Positions 26,271 through 35,898 of a DNA stretch of 64,000 bases are shown in pieces. How positions within the stretch are numbered: position 1 is the stretch's first letter; each line of letters begins with the position of its first letter. Below the pieces are notes generated by a model that was not told the DNA's origin, made no database searches, and saw nothing but the letters and a program-made list of their open reading frames with translations. The translations under genes were made by a program, and so were the position numbers. The stretch is from Geodermatophilus bullaregiensis (GTDB lineage: Bacteria; Actinomycetota; Actinomycetes; Mycobacteriales; Geodermatophilaceae), in the NCBI RefSeq assembly GCF_016907675.1, contig NZ_JAFBCJ010000001.1, forward strand, positions 1,302,001 through 1,366,000. Direction: 5' to 3'.

Positions 26271-29200
26271 GTGCCCGCTCTCGACCGGTTCTCCGAGCCC
26301 ACCCGGGCGTGGTTCACCGGCGCCTTCGCCGAGCCGACCGCCGCCCAGGAGGGCGCCTGGGAGGCCATCAGCAGCGGCGGGCACGCGCTCGTCGTCGCCC
26401 CGACCGGGTCGGGCAAGACGCTGGCCGCCTTCCTGTGGTCGCTCGACCGGCTCACCGCCACCGCGCCGGCCGACGAGAGCCGCCGCTGCCGCGTCCTCTA
26501 CGTCTCCCCGCTCAAGGCGCTGGCCGTCGACGTCGAGCGCAACCTGCGCGCCCCGCTGACCGGCATCGGCCAGGCGGCGATGCGGCTGGGCCTGCCCCGC
26601 CCGGATATCTCCGTCGGCATCCGGTCGGGCGACACCCCGGCCGACGAGCGGCGAGCCTTCGCCCGGCGGCCCACCGACATCCTCATCACGACGCCGGAGT
26701 CGCTGTTCCTGCTCATGACCAGCGCCGCCCGCGAGGCGCTGCGCGGCGTCGAGACGGTGATCGTCGACGAGGTGCACGCCGTCGCCGACAGCAAGCGCGG
26801 CGCGCACATGGCCGTCACGCTCGACCGGCTCGACGAGCTGCTGGAGCGCCCGGCGCAGCGGATCGGCCTCTCGGCCACCGTCCGGCCCATCGAGGAGGTC
26901 GCCACGTTCCTCGCAGGCGGCCGGCCGGTGCAGGTCGTGCAGCCGACGTCGGTCAAGCAGTGGGACCTCTCGGTCGTCGTCCCGATCGAGGACATGAGCA
27001 CCCTGGGCCAGCCGACCGGGGAGCTGGAGGGGTCGGCGGCCGGCGACCAGCCGCGGACGTCGATCTGGCCGGCGGTCGAGGAGCGGGTGCTCGACCTGGT
27101 CGAGGCGCACCGCAGCACGATCGTGTTCGCCAACTCCCGGCGGCTGGCCGAGCGGCTGACCAGCCGGCTCAACGAGATGTCCTACGAGCGGACCACCGGC
27201 GAGACCGTCCCGCCGGGCACCAACGCCGCCGCGCTCATGGCGCAGGCCGGCTCCGGCGGTGGCACCCCCGAGGGCTGGCAGCCGGTCGCCGCGGCCCACC
27301 ACGGCTCGGTCTCCCGGGAGCAGCGGGCGGTCGTCGAGGAGGCGCTGAAGTCCGGGCGGCTGCCGGCGGTGGTGGCGACGTCCTCCCTCGAGCTCGGCAT
27401 CGACATGGGCTCGGTCGACCTCGTCGTCCAGGTGGAGGCCCCGCCCACCGTCGCCGCCGGCCTGCAGCGGGTCGGCCGCGCCGGGCACCAGGTCGGCGCG
27501 GTCAGCCGCGGTGTGCTGTTCCCCAAGTACCGCGGCGACCTGGTGCAGTGCGCGCTGGTCGCCGAGCGGATGAAGGCCGGCGCCATCGAGTCGATCCGCT
27601 ACCTGCGCAACCCGCTCGACGTGCTCGCCCAGCAGATCGTGGCGATCGTCTCCGAGGGCCCGCGCACCGTCGAGGAGGTCGGCGCGCTGGTCCGCCGGTC
27701 CGCGCCGTTCTCCGGGCTGCCCGACTCCGCGCTGCACGCCGTCCTGGACATGCTCGCCGGGCGCTACCCCTCCGACGCGTTCGCCGAGCTGCGCCCGCGG
27801 CTGACGTGGGACCGGGTGGCCGACACCCTCACCGCCCGCAGCGGCGCGCAGCGGCTGGCCGTGACCAGCGGCGGCACCATCCCCGACCGCGGGCTGTTCG
27901 GCGTCTTCCTCGTCGGCGGCGAGGGGTCCGGCGGGCGGCGGGTCGGCGAGCTCGACGAGGAGATGGTCTACGAGTCGCGCCCCGGCGACGTCTTCCTGCT
28001 CGGCTCCTCGTCGTGGCGGATCGAGGAGATCACCCACGACCGGGTGCTGGTCTCCCCCGCCCCCGGCCAGCCCGGGAAGATGCCGTTCTGGCACGGCGAC
28101 GCCCCCGGCCGGCCGCTGGAGCTGGGCCGGGCGCTGGGCGCCTTCCTCCGCGAGGTCGGCTCGGCGACCCAGGAGGTCGGCCGGGAGCGAGCCCGCGCGG
28201 CCGGGCTCGACGAGTGGGGCGCGGCCAACCTGCTGGCCTACCTCGCCGAGCAGAAGGCGGCCACCGGCCACCTCCCCGACGACCGCACGCTGCTGGTCGA
28301 GCGCTTCCGCGACGAGCTCGGCGACTGGCGGCTGGTCGTCCACTCCCCCTTCGGCGCCCAGGTCAACGCCCCGTGGGCGCTGGTGCTGGCCGCCCGGCTG
28401 CGCGAGCGCTACGGCGTCGACGTCGCCTCGATGCACTCCGACGACGGCATCGTGCTGCGGCTGCCCGACACCACCGGCGAGCCGCCGGAGGCCGACCTCG
28501 CCGTCCTCGACCCCGACGACGTCGAGCGCGAGGTGACCGCCGAGGTCGGCAGCTCGGCGCTGTTCGCCAGCCGCTTCCGAGAGTGCGCCGCCCGGGCGCT
28601 GCTGCTGCCCCGCCGCGACCCGCGCCGCCGCACGCCGCTGTGGCAGCAGCGCCAGCGCGCCGCCCAGCTGCTCTCCGTGGCCAGCGAGTTCTCCTCCTTC
28701 CCGATCACGCTCGAGGCCGCCCGCGAGGTGCTGCAGGACGTCTACGACGTGCCGGGCCTGGTCGAGCTGATGCGCGACGTCCGCTCCCGCCGGGTGCGCG
28801 TGGTCGACGTCCAGACGCAGGCGGCCTCACCCTTCGCCCAGTCGCTGCTGTTCGGCTACGTCGGGCAGTTCCTCTACGAGGGCGACGCCCCGCTGGCCGA
28901 GCGGCGGGCGCAGGCGCTGGCCCTCGACACCGGCCTGCTCGCCGAGCTGCTCGGCCGCTCCGAGCTGCGCGAGCTGCTCGACGCCGAGGCACTGGCCGAG
29001 GTGGAGCGGGAGCTGCAGCGGCTGCCGGCCGAGCGGCACCCGCGCGACGTCGACGGCGCCGGCGACCTGCTGCGGCTGCTCGGCGACCTCACGCCGGCCG
29101 AGGCGGCGTCCCGCGGCGTGCCCGCCGAGTGGCTCGGGGAGCTCGTCGCCTCCCGCCGGGCCATCGTCGTGCGGATCGCCGGCGAGGAGCGGCACGTCGC

Positions 29201-30875
29201 CATCGAGGACGCCGGCCGGCTGCGCGACGCCCTCGGCACCGCGCTGCCGGTGGGGGTCCCCGAGGCGTTCACCGAGCCGGTCGCCGACCCGCTCGGCGAC
29301 CTCGTCGGGCGCTACGCCCGCACCCACGGGCCGTTCCAGCCGGCCGAGGTCGCCGCGCGGCTCGGCCTCGGCGTCGCGGTGGTCACCGCCACGCTGCAGC
29401 GGCTGGTGGGCACCGGCCGGCTGGTCACCGGCGAGTTCCGGCCCGGCGGCAGCGGCCAGGAGTGGTGCGACGCCGACGTGCTGCGCTCGGTGCGCCGCCG
29501 CAGCCTGGCCAAGCTGCGCCAGGAGGTCGAGCCGGTGCCGATCGGCACGCTGGCCCGGTTCACGCCGTCCTGGCAGTCGGTGGGCAGCCGGATGCGCGGG
29601 GTCGACGGCGTGCTGGCCGTGGTCGAGCAGCTGGCCGGCGCGCTGGTGCCGGCCAGCGCACTGGAGACGCTGGTCCTCCCCTCCCGGGTGCGCGACTACT
29701 CCCCGGCGGTGCTCGACGAGCTGACCAGCGCCGGCGAGGTGCTGTGGGCCGGCGCCGGCGGGCTGCCCGGCGGCGACGGCTGGGTGAGCCTGGTGCCCGC
29801 CGACCTGGCGCCGCTGCTGCTGCCCGACCCGCTGGAGCTGCCGCAGGAGGGCGGGTACGGCGCCGCCGTCCTCGAGCACCTGGCGGCGGGCCAGGCGGTG
29901 TTCTTCCGCGGCCTGTCGGACCTGGTGGGCGCCACCGACGACACCGCGATGGCCGACGTCGTCTGGGACCTGGTGTGGGCGGGCCTGCTCACCAACGACA
30001 CGCTCGCCCCGCTGCGCACCCGCCTGGCCGGCGGCGGCACGCACAAGCGGCAGCCCGCGCCGCCCCGGGCCCGCGTGGACCGCACCCGCTACGGGCGCAC
30101 CCGGCTGGGCCGCCCGGCGATGCCCACCCGCACCGGCCCGCCCACGGTGGCCGGCCGGTGGTCGCGGCTGCCCGAGCGCGAGCCCAACGCGACCCGGCGC
30201 ACCACCGCGCGCGCCGAGGCGCTGCTGGAGCGGCACGGCGTGCTCACCCGCGGCGCGGTGATGGCCGAGCAGGTGCCCGGCGGCTTCTCCGCCGTCTACC
30301 CGGTGCTGCGCGCGTTCGAGGAGAACAACCGGGCGCGGCGCGGCTACTTCGTCGAGACCCTCGGCGCCGCGCAGTTCGGCACCCCCGGCTCGGTCGACCG
30401 GCTGCGCGCCTTCGCCACGCCCGACCGCGCGCCGGAGGGACCGGTCGTGCTGGCGGCCACCGACCCGGCCAACGTCTACGGCGCCGCGCTGCCGTGGCCC
30501 GACCGCACCGGCCCCGCCGACGGGGACGGCGCGGAGCAGGTCGCCGTCGACGTCGGCGAGGGCACCGGCGGGGGGCGGAGGGCCACCGGGCACCGCGCCG
30601 GGCGCAAGGCCGGCGCGCTGGTGGTGCTGGTCGACGGCGAGCTCGTCCTCTACGTCGAGCGCGGCGGGAAGACCCTGCTGTCGTGGACCGAGGACGAGAC
30701 GACCCTCAAGGAGGCCGCGACGGCGCTGTCGGGGGCCGTCGCGGCCGGGGCGCTGGGCCGGATGGTGGTGCAGAAGGCCGACGGCGCCTCGGTGCACGAG
30801 TCCACCCCGCTGTCGGCGGCGCTGCAGGCCGCCGGGTTCGCCGCCACCCCCCGCGGGCTGCGGCTGCGCGGCTGA
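26271..30875 (+). CDS. lhr: ATP-dependent helicase Lhr (long form)
   Basis: Large superfamily 2 3'-to-5' helicase linked to DNA repair. 1534 residues, close to mycobacterial Lhr. The N-terminal core has motif [13 protein letters not shown], motif [17 protein letters not shown] (DEVH) and motif VI in [14 protein letters not shown] winged helix and a beta-barrel follow ([20 protein letters not shown]). The long C-terminal extension (about 870 onward) includes further winged-helix modules. The frame is unbroken. Nei lies 2.4 kb downstream on the same strand; lhr and nei are neighbours in mycobacteria too (Rv3296-Rv3297). Here a cold-shock gene and a pseudogene have come between. Confidence 0.95.
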   Translation: MPALDRFSEPTRAWFTGAFAEPTAAQEGAWEAISSGGHALVVAPTGSGKTLAAFLWSLDRLTATAPADESRRCRVLYVSPLKALAVDVERNLRAPLTGIGQAAMRLGLPRPDISVGIRSGDTPADERRAFARRPTDILITTPESLFLLMTSAAREALRGVETVIVDEVHAVADSKRGAHMAVTLDRLDELLERPAQRIGLSATVRPIEEVATFLAGGRPVQVVQPTSVKQWDLSVVVPIEDMSTLGQPTGELEGSAAGDQPRTSIWPAVEERVLDLVEAHRSTIVFANSRRLAERLTSRLNEMSYERTTGETVPPGTNAAALMAQAGSGGGTPEGWQPVAAAHHGSVSREQRAVVEEALKSGRLPAVVATSSLELGIDMGSVDLVVQVEAPPTVAAGLQRVGRAGHQVGAVSRGVLFPKYRGDLVQCALVAERMKAGAIESIRYLRNPLDVLAQQIVAIVSEGPRTVEEVGALVRRSAPFSGLPDSALHAVLDMLAGRYPSDAFAELRPRLTWDRVADTLTARSGAQRLAVTSGGTIPDRGLFGVFLVGGEGSGGRRVGELDEEMVYESRPGDVFLLGSSSWRIEEITHDRVLVSPAPGQPGKMPFWHGDAPGRPLELGRALGAFLREVGSATQEVGRERARAAGLDEWGAANLLAYLAEQKAATGHLPDDRTLLVERFRDELGDWRLVVHSPFGAQVNAPWALVLAARLRERYGVDVASMHSDDGIVLRLPDTTGEPPEADLAVLDPDDVEREVTAEVGSSALFASRFRECAARALLLPRRDPRRRTPLWQQRQRAAQLLSVASEFSSFPITLEAAREVLQDVYDVPGLVELMRDVRSRRVRVVDVQTQAASPFAQSLLFGYVGQFLYEGDAPLAERRAQALALDTGLLAELLGRSELRELLDAEALAEVERELQRLPAERHPRDVDGAGDLLRLLGDLTPAEAASRGVPAEWLGELVASRRAIVVRIAGEERHVAIEDAGRLRDALGTALPVGVPEAFTEPVADPLGDLVGRYARTHGPFQPAEVAARLGLGVAVVTATLQRLVGTGRLVTGEFRPGGSGQEWCDADVLRSVRRRSLAKLRQEVEPVPIGTLARFTPSWQSVGSRMRGVDGVLAVVEQLAGALVPASALETLVLPSRVRDYSPAVLDELTSAGEVLWAGAGGLPGGDGWVSLVPADLAPLLLPDPLELPQEGGYGAAVLEHLAAGQAVFFRGLSDLVGATDDTAMADVVWDLVWAGLLTNDTLAPLRTRLAGGGTHKRQPAPPRARVDRTRYGRTRLGRPAMPTRTGPPTVAGRWSRLPEREPNATRRTTARAEALLERHGVLTRGAVMAEQVPGGFSAVYPVLRAFEENNRARRGYFVETLGAAQFGTPGSVDRLRAFATPDRAPEGPVVLAATDPANVYGAALPWPDRTGPADGDGAEQVAVDVGEGTGGGRRATGHRAGRKAGALVVLVDGELVLYVERGGKTLLSWTEDETTLKEAATALSGAVAAGALGRMVVQKADGASVHESTPLSAALQAAGFAATPRGLRLRG

Positions 30876-30939
30876 CCGGCCCGCCGGCGGTCCCGCGTAC
30901 CGTTGGCCGACGCACGACGTGAGGGATGAGGGAACAGAC

Positions 30940-31842
30940 ATGGCTGCCGGCACGGTCCGCTGGTTCGACGCGGAGAAGGGCTTCGGGTTCATCGAGCCGC
31001 AGGAGGGCGGGGACGACGTCTTCGTCCACTTCTCGGCCATCGAGGACACCGGGGGCTTCCGCACCCTCGAGGAGGGCCAGGCGGTCGACTTCGACGCCAC
31101 CGCGGGCCCCCGTGGTCCGCAGGCCGAGCGGGTGCGGCCCGTCGGCGGCGCCCCGCGCGGCCGCCGCGACGACCGTGACCGGGGGCGCGACGACCGGGGC
31201 GACCGGGACCGCGGCGGCGACCGGTACCGCGACGACCGCGGCGACCGCGGCCGCTCGGGCAGCCGCGCCCCGCGGGGCCTCGTCGTCCAGGGCACCGTTG
31301 CCCGCTTCGACCCCGACCGCGGCTTCGGCTTCATCGTCCCCGAGGACGTCTTCGTGCACGTCTCCGCGGTGGGCCGCGGCGGCGAGCTGGAGGAGGGCGA
31401 CCGGGTCGAGTTCGAGCTGGTCGAGGGCAACCGCGGGCTGCAGGCCGAGGCGGTGCGGCTGCTGCCGCCGGCCCGGCGCGGCGGCTACGACCGGCCGGCG
31501 CGCGACCGCGGCGACCGCGGCGGCGACCGGGACCGGGGCGGCGACCGGGGCGGTGACCGGGACCGTGGCCGTGAGCAGCGCGCGGCGCCCCGGGGCGGCC
31601 GCGGCGGGGACGACGGCGGCGCGCCCGGCGGGTCCGCCGAGGGCACCGTGCAGTGGTTCAACGGCGAGAAGGGCTTCGGCTTCATCACCCCCGACGACGG
31701 CGGCGAGGACGTGTTCGTGCACTTCTCCGAGATCGCCGACGACGGCGGCTACCGCGAGCTCGAAGAGGGGCAGCGGGTCGCCTTCACCCGCACCTCGGGC
31801 GCCCGCGGCACGAGTGCGACCGGCGTCCGCCCCCTCGGCTGA
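30940..31842 (+). CDS. Triple cold-shock-domain protein with RGD/RDR-rich linkers
   Basis: 300 residues with three cold-shock domains, where typical bacterial Csps are a single domain of about 70. CSD1 is residues 1-68 (RNP1 KGFGFI at 13-18, RNP2 DVFVHF at 26-31). CSD2 is about 113-177 (RGFGFI, DVFVHV). CSD3 is about 232-300 (KGFGFI, DVFVHF). Linkers 70-112 and 178-230 are built of Arg-Gly-Asp repeats ([15 protein letters not shown]), resembling the RG-rich tails of RNA-binding proteins. It probably binds RNA or ssDNA multivalently. CSD2 lacks the usual tryptophan after RNP-proximal strand 1 (VARFDPDRG against VRWFDAEKG). The ATG was chosen because the CSD begins there. A candidate -10 TACCGT lies at 30898-30903. 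Confidence 0.92.
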   Translation: MAAGTVRWFDAEKGFGFIEPQEGGDDVFVHFSAIEDTGGFRTLEEGQAVDFDATAGPRGPQAERVRPVGGAPRGRRDDRDRGRDDRGDRDRGGDRYRDDRGDRGRSGSRAPRGLVVQGTVARFDPDRGFGFIVPEDVFVHVSAVGRGGELEEGDRVEFELVEGNRGLQAEAVRLLPPARRGGYDRPARDRGDRGGDRDRGGDRGGDRDRGREQRAAPRGGRGGDDGGAPGGSAEGTVQWFNGEKGFGFITPDDGGEDVFVHFSEIADDGGYRELEEGQRVAFTRTSGARGTSATGVRPLG

Positions 31843-32477
31843 GAAAGACCCAGACCCTGCTGCGGTAGGGCCGCCACCGCTCGGCGAGCGCCGCGAGCCC
31901 GGCCGGCGACGGGTCGGTCAGGCCGTACAGCTCGGCCAGCGAGGCGGTCAGCCGCGGCTCGGCGGTCGGCAGGACGTCGGGCGCCCCGGCGCCGCGGACC
32001 ACCACCAAGTCGGCGGAGAACGGCCCGATGCCGGGCAGCTCGCGGACCGCCGCGCGTGCCTCCCCGGCCGGCACCGACCGCAGCTGCGCGCGTCGAGCCG
32101 GCCGTCCAGAGCGGCCTGGGCCAGGCCGGCCGGCCGGTGCCGCGTGACCTCCGGCACGGGCAGCTCGCCGGCGACGACGCGCAGCCGCTCCGGCGTCGGG
32201 AACGCCCACAGCTCGACTCCGTCGACGTCGTGCCGGGTGCCGAACCGCTGCGACAGGCGTTCCTCCACCGCGGCGGCCTGCACGATGGACGAGCGCTGCG
32301 GGAGCACCGCGCAGCAGGCCGCCTCGTACGGCGAGCAGAAGCAGACCCGGCGCAGCCCGCGTACCGCGCCGCCAGCGCGGCCACGACCGGGTCGGCTGCG
32401 GCGACCGCCGGGAAGTCCGAGCCGTCGACGTCGAGGCCGAGGATGCGCGCCACCTGGTCAGCCAGCCGGTCGGGCAC
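31843..32477 (-). pseudogene. Decayed DNA-3-methyladenine glycosylase (AlkA/HhH-GPD family)
   Basis: Minus-strand protein similarity runs through three frames. Up to about 32355 the frame reads DQVARILGLDVDGSDFPAVA. One base is then missing, and the next frame gives VCFCSPYEAACCAVLPQRSS and the segment ending GLAQAALDGRLDA. Near 32090 a second missing base shifts into AQLRSVPAGEARAAVRELPG, the helix-hairpin-helix stretch LPGIGPFSADLVVVRGAG, and the end [20 protein letters not shown]. The order and motifs fit AlkA-type base-excision glycosylases. Two independent frameshifts mean no functional product unless the sequence is in error. It is convergent with the triple-CSD gene. Confidence 0.85.
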
Positions 32478-32549
32478 CGCCCCGTCGGTCCCGACGCCGG
32501 CTGTCTACGCCGGGGGCGACGCTCCCCGACCGGTTCCGGCGACCGGGGG

Positions 32550-33092
32550 TCAGCGGCGCGGGTGCAGCCAGCCGCGGAACAGCCGGGTCAGGGCCGGCAT
32601 GACGACGTAGCCGAGCAGCACCACGACGACGACGGCCGACAGCAGGAGCCGCACCGGCAGCGGCCAGCCCGTGACGTGCGGCGCGACCAGCAGCGAGAAG
32701 GCCAGCGTGATGGCGAAGACGGCGGCGACGGTGAGCACGGTCATCCGCCAGCGCGGCCCCGGCCGGGAGGGGGTCAGCGCGGTGAAGAAGGTGTCCAGGC
32801 CGGCGACGTGGGCGTAGTCGACGCGGTCGGTCAGGTGCTCGACGCGCTGCAGCGCCGCCCGCCGCTGCGCCGAGCGCTCCCAGCGGGCCAGCGACTCGCC
32901 GTCGGCGAAGCGGTAGACCAGGTGGTAGCGGGTCGAGCCCGGGCCGGGGCGCAGCAGGCTGGTGCCCAGGTTGCCCGGGAACTCCGCGGCCATGCCCAGC
33001 ACCTCGGCGGCCCACCGCTCGAAGGCCTCCCGCTGGTCGGCACGCACGTCGCGGGCGACGGTCACCGTCACCGGCTCCGCGGCTGCGACCAC
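32550..33092 (-). CDS. Antibiotic-biosynthesis-monooxygenase (ABM)-domain membrane protein
   Basis: 180 residues. The N-terminal ABM-type ferredoxin-like domain spans about 8-100 (VTVTVARDVRADQREAFERW, then STRYHLVYRFADGESLARWE). Two membrane helices follow (MTVLTVAAVFAITLAFSLLV and LLLSAVVVVVLLGYVVMPAL). Such fusions are common in actinobacteria; enzyme activity is unproven and a sensing or heme-related role is possible. The start is uncertain: GTG at 33092 used, an in-frame GTG at 33143 is the alternative. It is divergent from nei. Confidence 0.78.
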   Translation of the reverse strand: MVAAAEPVTVTVARDVRADQREAFERWAAEVLGMAAEFPGNLGTSLLRPGPGSTRYHLVYRFADGESLARWERSAQRRAALQRVEHLTDRVDYAHVAGLDTFFTALTPSRPGPRWRMTVLTVAAVFAITLAFSLLVAPHVTGWPLPVRLLLSAVVVVVLLGYVVMPALTRLFRGWLHPRR

Positions 33093-33229
33093 CGCCTCGG
33101 GCGCGTCGACCGGGGAGCTCGGGGCACGGTTCCGTCGCTGCACGAGACGCTCAGCACCGCGGCGGACCTGCGCGTTCCCGCCACCGGGGTGACCTGCGCC
33201 GCGTCCGCGCGCGGGGTGGGCACGCGGGG

Positions 33230-33235
33230 GACACT
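33230..33235 (+). promoter_or_regulatory. Candidate -10 (GACACT), leaderless nei
   Basis: GACACT, 7 nt before the GTG at 33243. Confidence 0.45.
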
Positions 33236-33242
33236 GGAGCGC

Positions 33243-34097
33243 GTGCCCGAGGGAGACACCGTCTGGCTGGCGGCCAAGCGGATGAACACCGCGCTCGGCG
33301 GCGCGACGCTGCGCCGCGGTGAGCTGCGGGTGCCCCAGCTGGCCGCCACCGACCTGAGGGGCCGCACCGTCGCCGAGGTGGTCCCGCGCGGCAAGCACAT
33401 GCTCACCCGGTTCACCGACGGCTGGACCCTGCGCACGCACTACCGGATGGACGGCAGCTGGCACATCTACCGGCACGGCGCGCGGTGGCGCGGCGGCCCG
33501 GCGTTCGCCATCCGGGCGGTGCTCGCGACCGACGAGTGGGAGTGCGTCGGCTACCGGCTGCACGACGTCGCCATGGTGCGCACCGAGCACGAGGACCAGC
33601 TCGTCGGCCACCTCGGCCCCGACGTGCTGTCCCCCGACTGGGACCTCGACGAGGCGCTGCGCCGGCTGCGGAGCCACCCCGCCGAGCAGATCGGTGCCGC
33701 GATCCTCGACCAGCGCAACCTGTGCGGGCCCGGCAACCTCTACAAGGTCGAGGGCCTGTTCGTCTGCGGCGTGCACCCGTGGATGCGGGTGGCCGACGTC
33801 GAGGACCTCCCCGGGCTGGTCGAGCGCACGCGGTCGCTGATGCTCGCCAACCGCGACCGCCCGGAGCAGAGCACCACCGGCGACCTGCGCCGCGGCCGGG
33901 ACCACTGGGTCTACGGCCGCAAGGACAAGTCCTGCTACCGGTGCGGGACCGCGATCCTGCGCGGCGACCAGGGTCCCGATCTGCAGGAGCGCATCACCTA
34001 CTGGTGCCCGCGCTGCCAGGCCACCGGCGCCCCCGTGGACCCGATGGCGCGCACCGGCGAGCCCGACCACCCGCCACCGCTGCCCAGCGCCACCTGA
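33243..34097 (+). CDS. nei: Fpg/Nei-family DNA glycosylase/AP lyase (endonuclease VIII)
   Basis: Removes oxidised bases and cuts the abasic site. 284 residues. The catalytic N-terminus is MPEGDTVW (Pro2 nucleophile, Glu3), as in Nei rather than the PELPEV of Fpg. The H2TH region includes ILDQRNLCGPGNLYKVEGLF, and the zinc finger is CYRCG with WCPRCQ near the C-terminus, all four cysteines present. The tail is Pro-rich. The GTG start is preceded by GACACT as a leaderless-type -10. Its link to lhr parallels mycobacteria. Confidence 0.94.
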   Translation: MPEGDTVWLAAKRMNTALGGATLRRGELRVPQLAATDLRGRTVAEVVPRGKHMLTRFTDGWTLRTHYRMDGSWHIYRHGARWRGGPAFAIRAVLATDEWECVGYRLHDVAMVRTEHEDQLVGHLGPDVLSPDWDLDEALRRLRSHPAEQIGAAILDQRNLCGPGNLYKVEGLFVCGVHPWMRVADVEDLPGLVERTRSLMLANRDRPEQSTTGDLRRGRDHWVYGRKDKSCYRCGTAILRGDQGPDLQERITYWCPRCQATGAPVDPMARTGEPDHPPPLPSAT

Positions 34098-34135
34098 GAC
34101 GGGTCACCCGTACGGGCGCCGCCGGGAGCCACCGC

Positions 34136-34732
34136 TCATCCCGGCGGGAGCAGGCGCCCCACCGCGGCGGCGTAGCGCTCGGGGTCGAGGTCGCCGAGCA
34201 GGGCGTGCTGCAGCACCGCCCCCACGAGCAGCGAGAACAGCGCCTGGCCGAGCGCCTCGGCGTCGGTGTCCGGCGGCAGGTGGCCGGCGTCGCGCCAGTG
34301 GGCCACCCGCTCACCCAGCCGCCGGCGGACCATCCCGTAGGTGCGCGTGGCGATGCCGTGGACCGTCGCGTCGCGCAGTGCCTCGCCCCACGCCGTGACC
34401 GCCACCCGCGTGTAGTTCGCACCGCCACCGACCGCGATCGGCCACACGCCCAGCAGCACGCCCTGCACGACCTCGGCCGGTGAGCGCCGGCCGTCGGCCA
34501 GCACCCCGTCGAGCACGCCCGTCACCGTCTGGATGATCGGCTCGACGACGGCGACGACGAGGGCGTCCTTGCTCGGGAAGTAGCTGTAGACGGCTCCGGC
34601 CGACAGCCCCGACTCGCGCACGACGTCGCGGACGGACGTGGCGTGGAAGCCGTCGCGCTCGAAGCAGCGCAGCGCGGCGTCGAGGACCTGGCGGCGTCGG
34701 GCGGCGAGGTGGTCGTCGGAGACTCGGGGCAC
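34136..34732 (-). CDS. TetR-family transcriptional regulator
   Basis: 198 residues. The N-terminal TetR helix-turn-helix reads RRRQVLDAALRCFERDGFHA, then ESGLSAGAVYSYFPSKDALV. The C-terminal ligand and dimer domain has no recognisable specificity. The GTG at 34732 was chosen because TATGCT (34740-34745, minus strand) is 7 nt upstream as a -10. Longer readings from ATG 34744 or 34768 would run over the promoter and operator. It is divergent from the membrane-protein gene at 34840 and probably represses it through two direct operator repeats. Confidence 0.9.
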   Translation of the reverse strand: MPRVSDDHLAARRRQVLDAALRCFERDGFHATSVRDVVRESGLSAGAVYSYFPSKDALVVAVVEPIIQTVTGVLDGVLADGRRSPAEVVQGVLLGVWPIAVGGGANYTRVAVTAWGEALRDATVHGIATRTYGMVRRRLGERVAHWRDAGHLPPDTDAEALGQALFSLLVGAVLQHALLGDLDPERYAAAVGRLLPPG

Positions 34733-34739
34733 GTCGGCG

Positions 34740-34745
34740 AGCATA
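34740..34745 (-). promoter_or_regulatory. Candidate -10, leaderless tetR-type gene
   Basis: TATGCT on the minus strand, 7 nt before the GTG at 34732; it abuts the first operator copy. Confidence 0.5.
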
Positions 34746-34747
34746 GA

Positions 34748-34767
34748 GAACGGTCGTCCGTCTTGCA
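34748..34767. promoter_or_regulatory. TetR operator candidate, copy 1
   Basis: GAACGGTCGTCCGTCTTGCA. It shares 16 of 20 bases with copy 2 in the same orientation. The core ACG-NN-CGT is palindromic. It lies just upstream of the tetR-type -10. Confidence 0.6.
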
Positions 34768-34804
34768 TCGCAGGCGCACGAGGTGGACACTCGAACCACC
34801 CACT

Positions 34805-34824
34805 GAACGAGCGTCCGATTTGCA
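34805..34824. promoter_or_regulatory. TetR operator candidate, copy 2
   Basis: GAACGAGCGTCCGATTTGCA, 57 bp from copy 1 and ending 15 bp before the start codon of the divergent membrane-protein gene. It would block that gene's transcript or promoter clearance. Confidence 0.6.
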
Positions 34825-34839
34825 GCTCAGGAGGTCACC

Positions 34840-35844
34840 GTGACCACCACTCCGCTCCTCTCCTCCCCGCCCGGGCACGCCGGCGCGGAGGCGACCGCCG
34901 TCACGCCCTGGCCGCGCGTCGTCGCGCTGGCCGCCGCGGTGGCCGTCGGCCTGACCGTCCTGCTCGCCGCCTTCGCGTGGCCGGCCACCCGCACGGCCCC
35001 GCGGGACGTCCCGGTCGCGGTGGTGGGGCCCCCGGTCGCCGTGGAGCAGGTCCGCGCCGCCGTCGAGCAGGCCCAGCCCGGGGCGCTCGACCTGCGGCCC
35101 GCGGCCGACCTCGTCGAGGCCCGCCGGCTGGTCGAGGACCGTGAGGTCTACGGCGCCCTCGTGCTCGACCCGGCGGCGCCGCAGGTCGTCGTCGCCACCC
35201 AGGCCGGTCCCCCGGTCGCCCAGCTGCTCACCTCCGCGGCCGCCGCTGCGACCGGCGGCGCGGCGGTGCAGGTGGACGACGTCGCCCCGGCCGCGGCGGG
35301 TGACCCGCGCGGCGCGGGGCTGGCCGCCGGGGCCCTGCCCATCGCACTGGGCGGCGGGGCCGGCGCGGTGCTCCTGGCGCTGCGGGTGCGCGGCCCGGGA
35401 CGGCAGGCCGCGGGCGCGGTGGTGCTGGCCCTGCTCGGCGGTCCTGCGGCGGCCGGCGTGCTGCACGGCTGGCTGGGCGCACTGAGCGGGCACCCCGTCG
35501 CGGAGGCCGCGGTGCTCTCGCTGGGACTGGCCGCCACGACCCTGGGGGTGCTCGGGCTGGCCGCCGTCGCCGGGCGGGTGGGTCTCGGGCTGGGCATGGC
35601 CACCGTGGTCGCCCTCGGCAACCCGCTGTCGGCCGCGGCCGGCGCGCCGGTGCTGCTGCCGGACGGCTGGGCGCAGCTCGGCCAGCTGCTGCCGCCCGGC
35701 GCCGTCGTCGCCGCGCTGCGGGCGGTGTCCGGCTTCGGTGGCACGGGTGCCGCCGGTCCGGTCACGGTGCTGACGGCGTGGGCGGCCGGCGGGCTCCTGC
35801 TGCTCGCCGTGGGCGCGGTGCGCGGCCGGCGGCGCGCCGCCTGA
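34840..35844 (+). CDS. Multi-pass membrane protein, YhgE/ABC-2-permease-like
   Basis: 334 residues. One N-terminal membrane helix (VVALAAAVAVGLTVLLAAFA) precedes an extracytoplasmic domain of about 120 residues (RDVPVAVVGPPVAVEQVRAA onward). About five to six more helices make up the C-terminal half. This one-plus-domain-plus-several layout is that of YhgE/Pip and ABC-2 exporter subunits. No ATPase gene is adjacent, so the mechanism is unknown. The GTG start has a ribosome-binding site, AGGAGGT. It is likely derepressed by ligand binding to the divergent TetR protein. Confidence 0.75.
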   Translation: MTTTPLLSSPPGHAGAEATAVTPWPRVVALAAAVAVGLTVLLAAFAWPATRTAPRDVPVAVVGPPVAVEQVRAAVEQAQPGALDLRPAADLVEARRLVEDREVYGALVLDPAAPQVVVATQAGPPVAQLLTSAAAAATGGAAVQVDDVAPAAAGDPRGAGLAAGALPIALGGGAGAVLLALRVRGPGRQAAGAVVLALLGGPAAAGVLHGWLGALSGHPVAEAAVLSLGLAATTLGVLGLAAVAGRVGLGLGMATVVALGNPLSAAAGAPVLLPDGWAQLGQLLPPGAVVAALRAVSGFGGTGAAGPVTVLTAWAAGGLLLLAVGAVRGRRRAA

Positions 35845-35851
35845 GCGCCCC

Positions 35852-35898
35852 GACACACCGGGGGCCGGCCGCGCGCGTGCGCGGCCGGCCCCCGTGTC
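35852..35898. terminator. Bidirectional terminator between convergent genes
   Basis: 35859-35874 pairs perfectly with 35879-35894 (16 bp, 4-nt loop). Four further pairs (35852-35855 with 35895-35898) follow across a 3-nt bulge. It lies between the membrane-protein gene and pspA. Confidence 0.85.

Noticed and set aside
34098..34135. Small palindrome ACGGGT-C-ACCCGT between nei and the tetR gene
   Set aside because: A one-base loop cannot form a stable hairpin. No terminator is called here.
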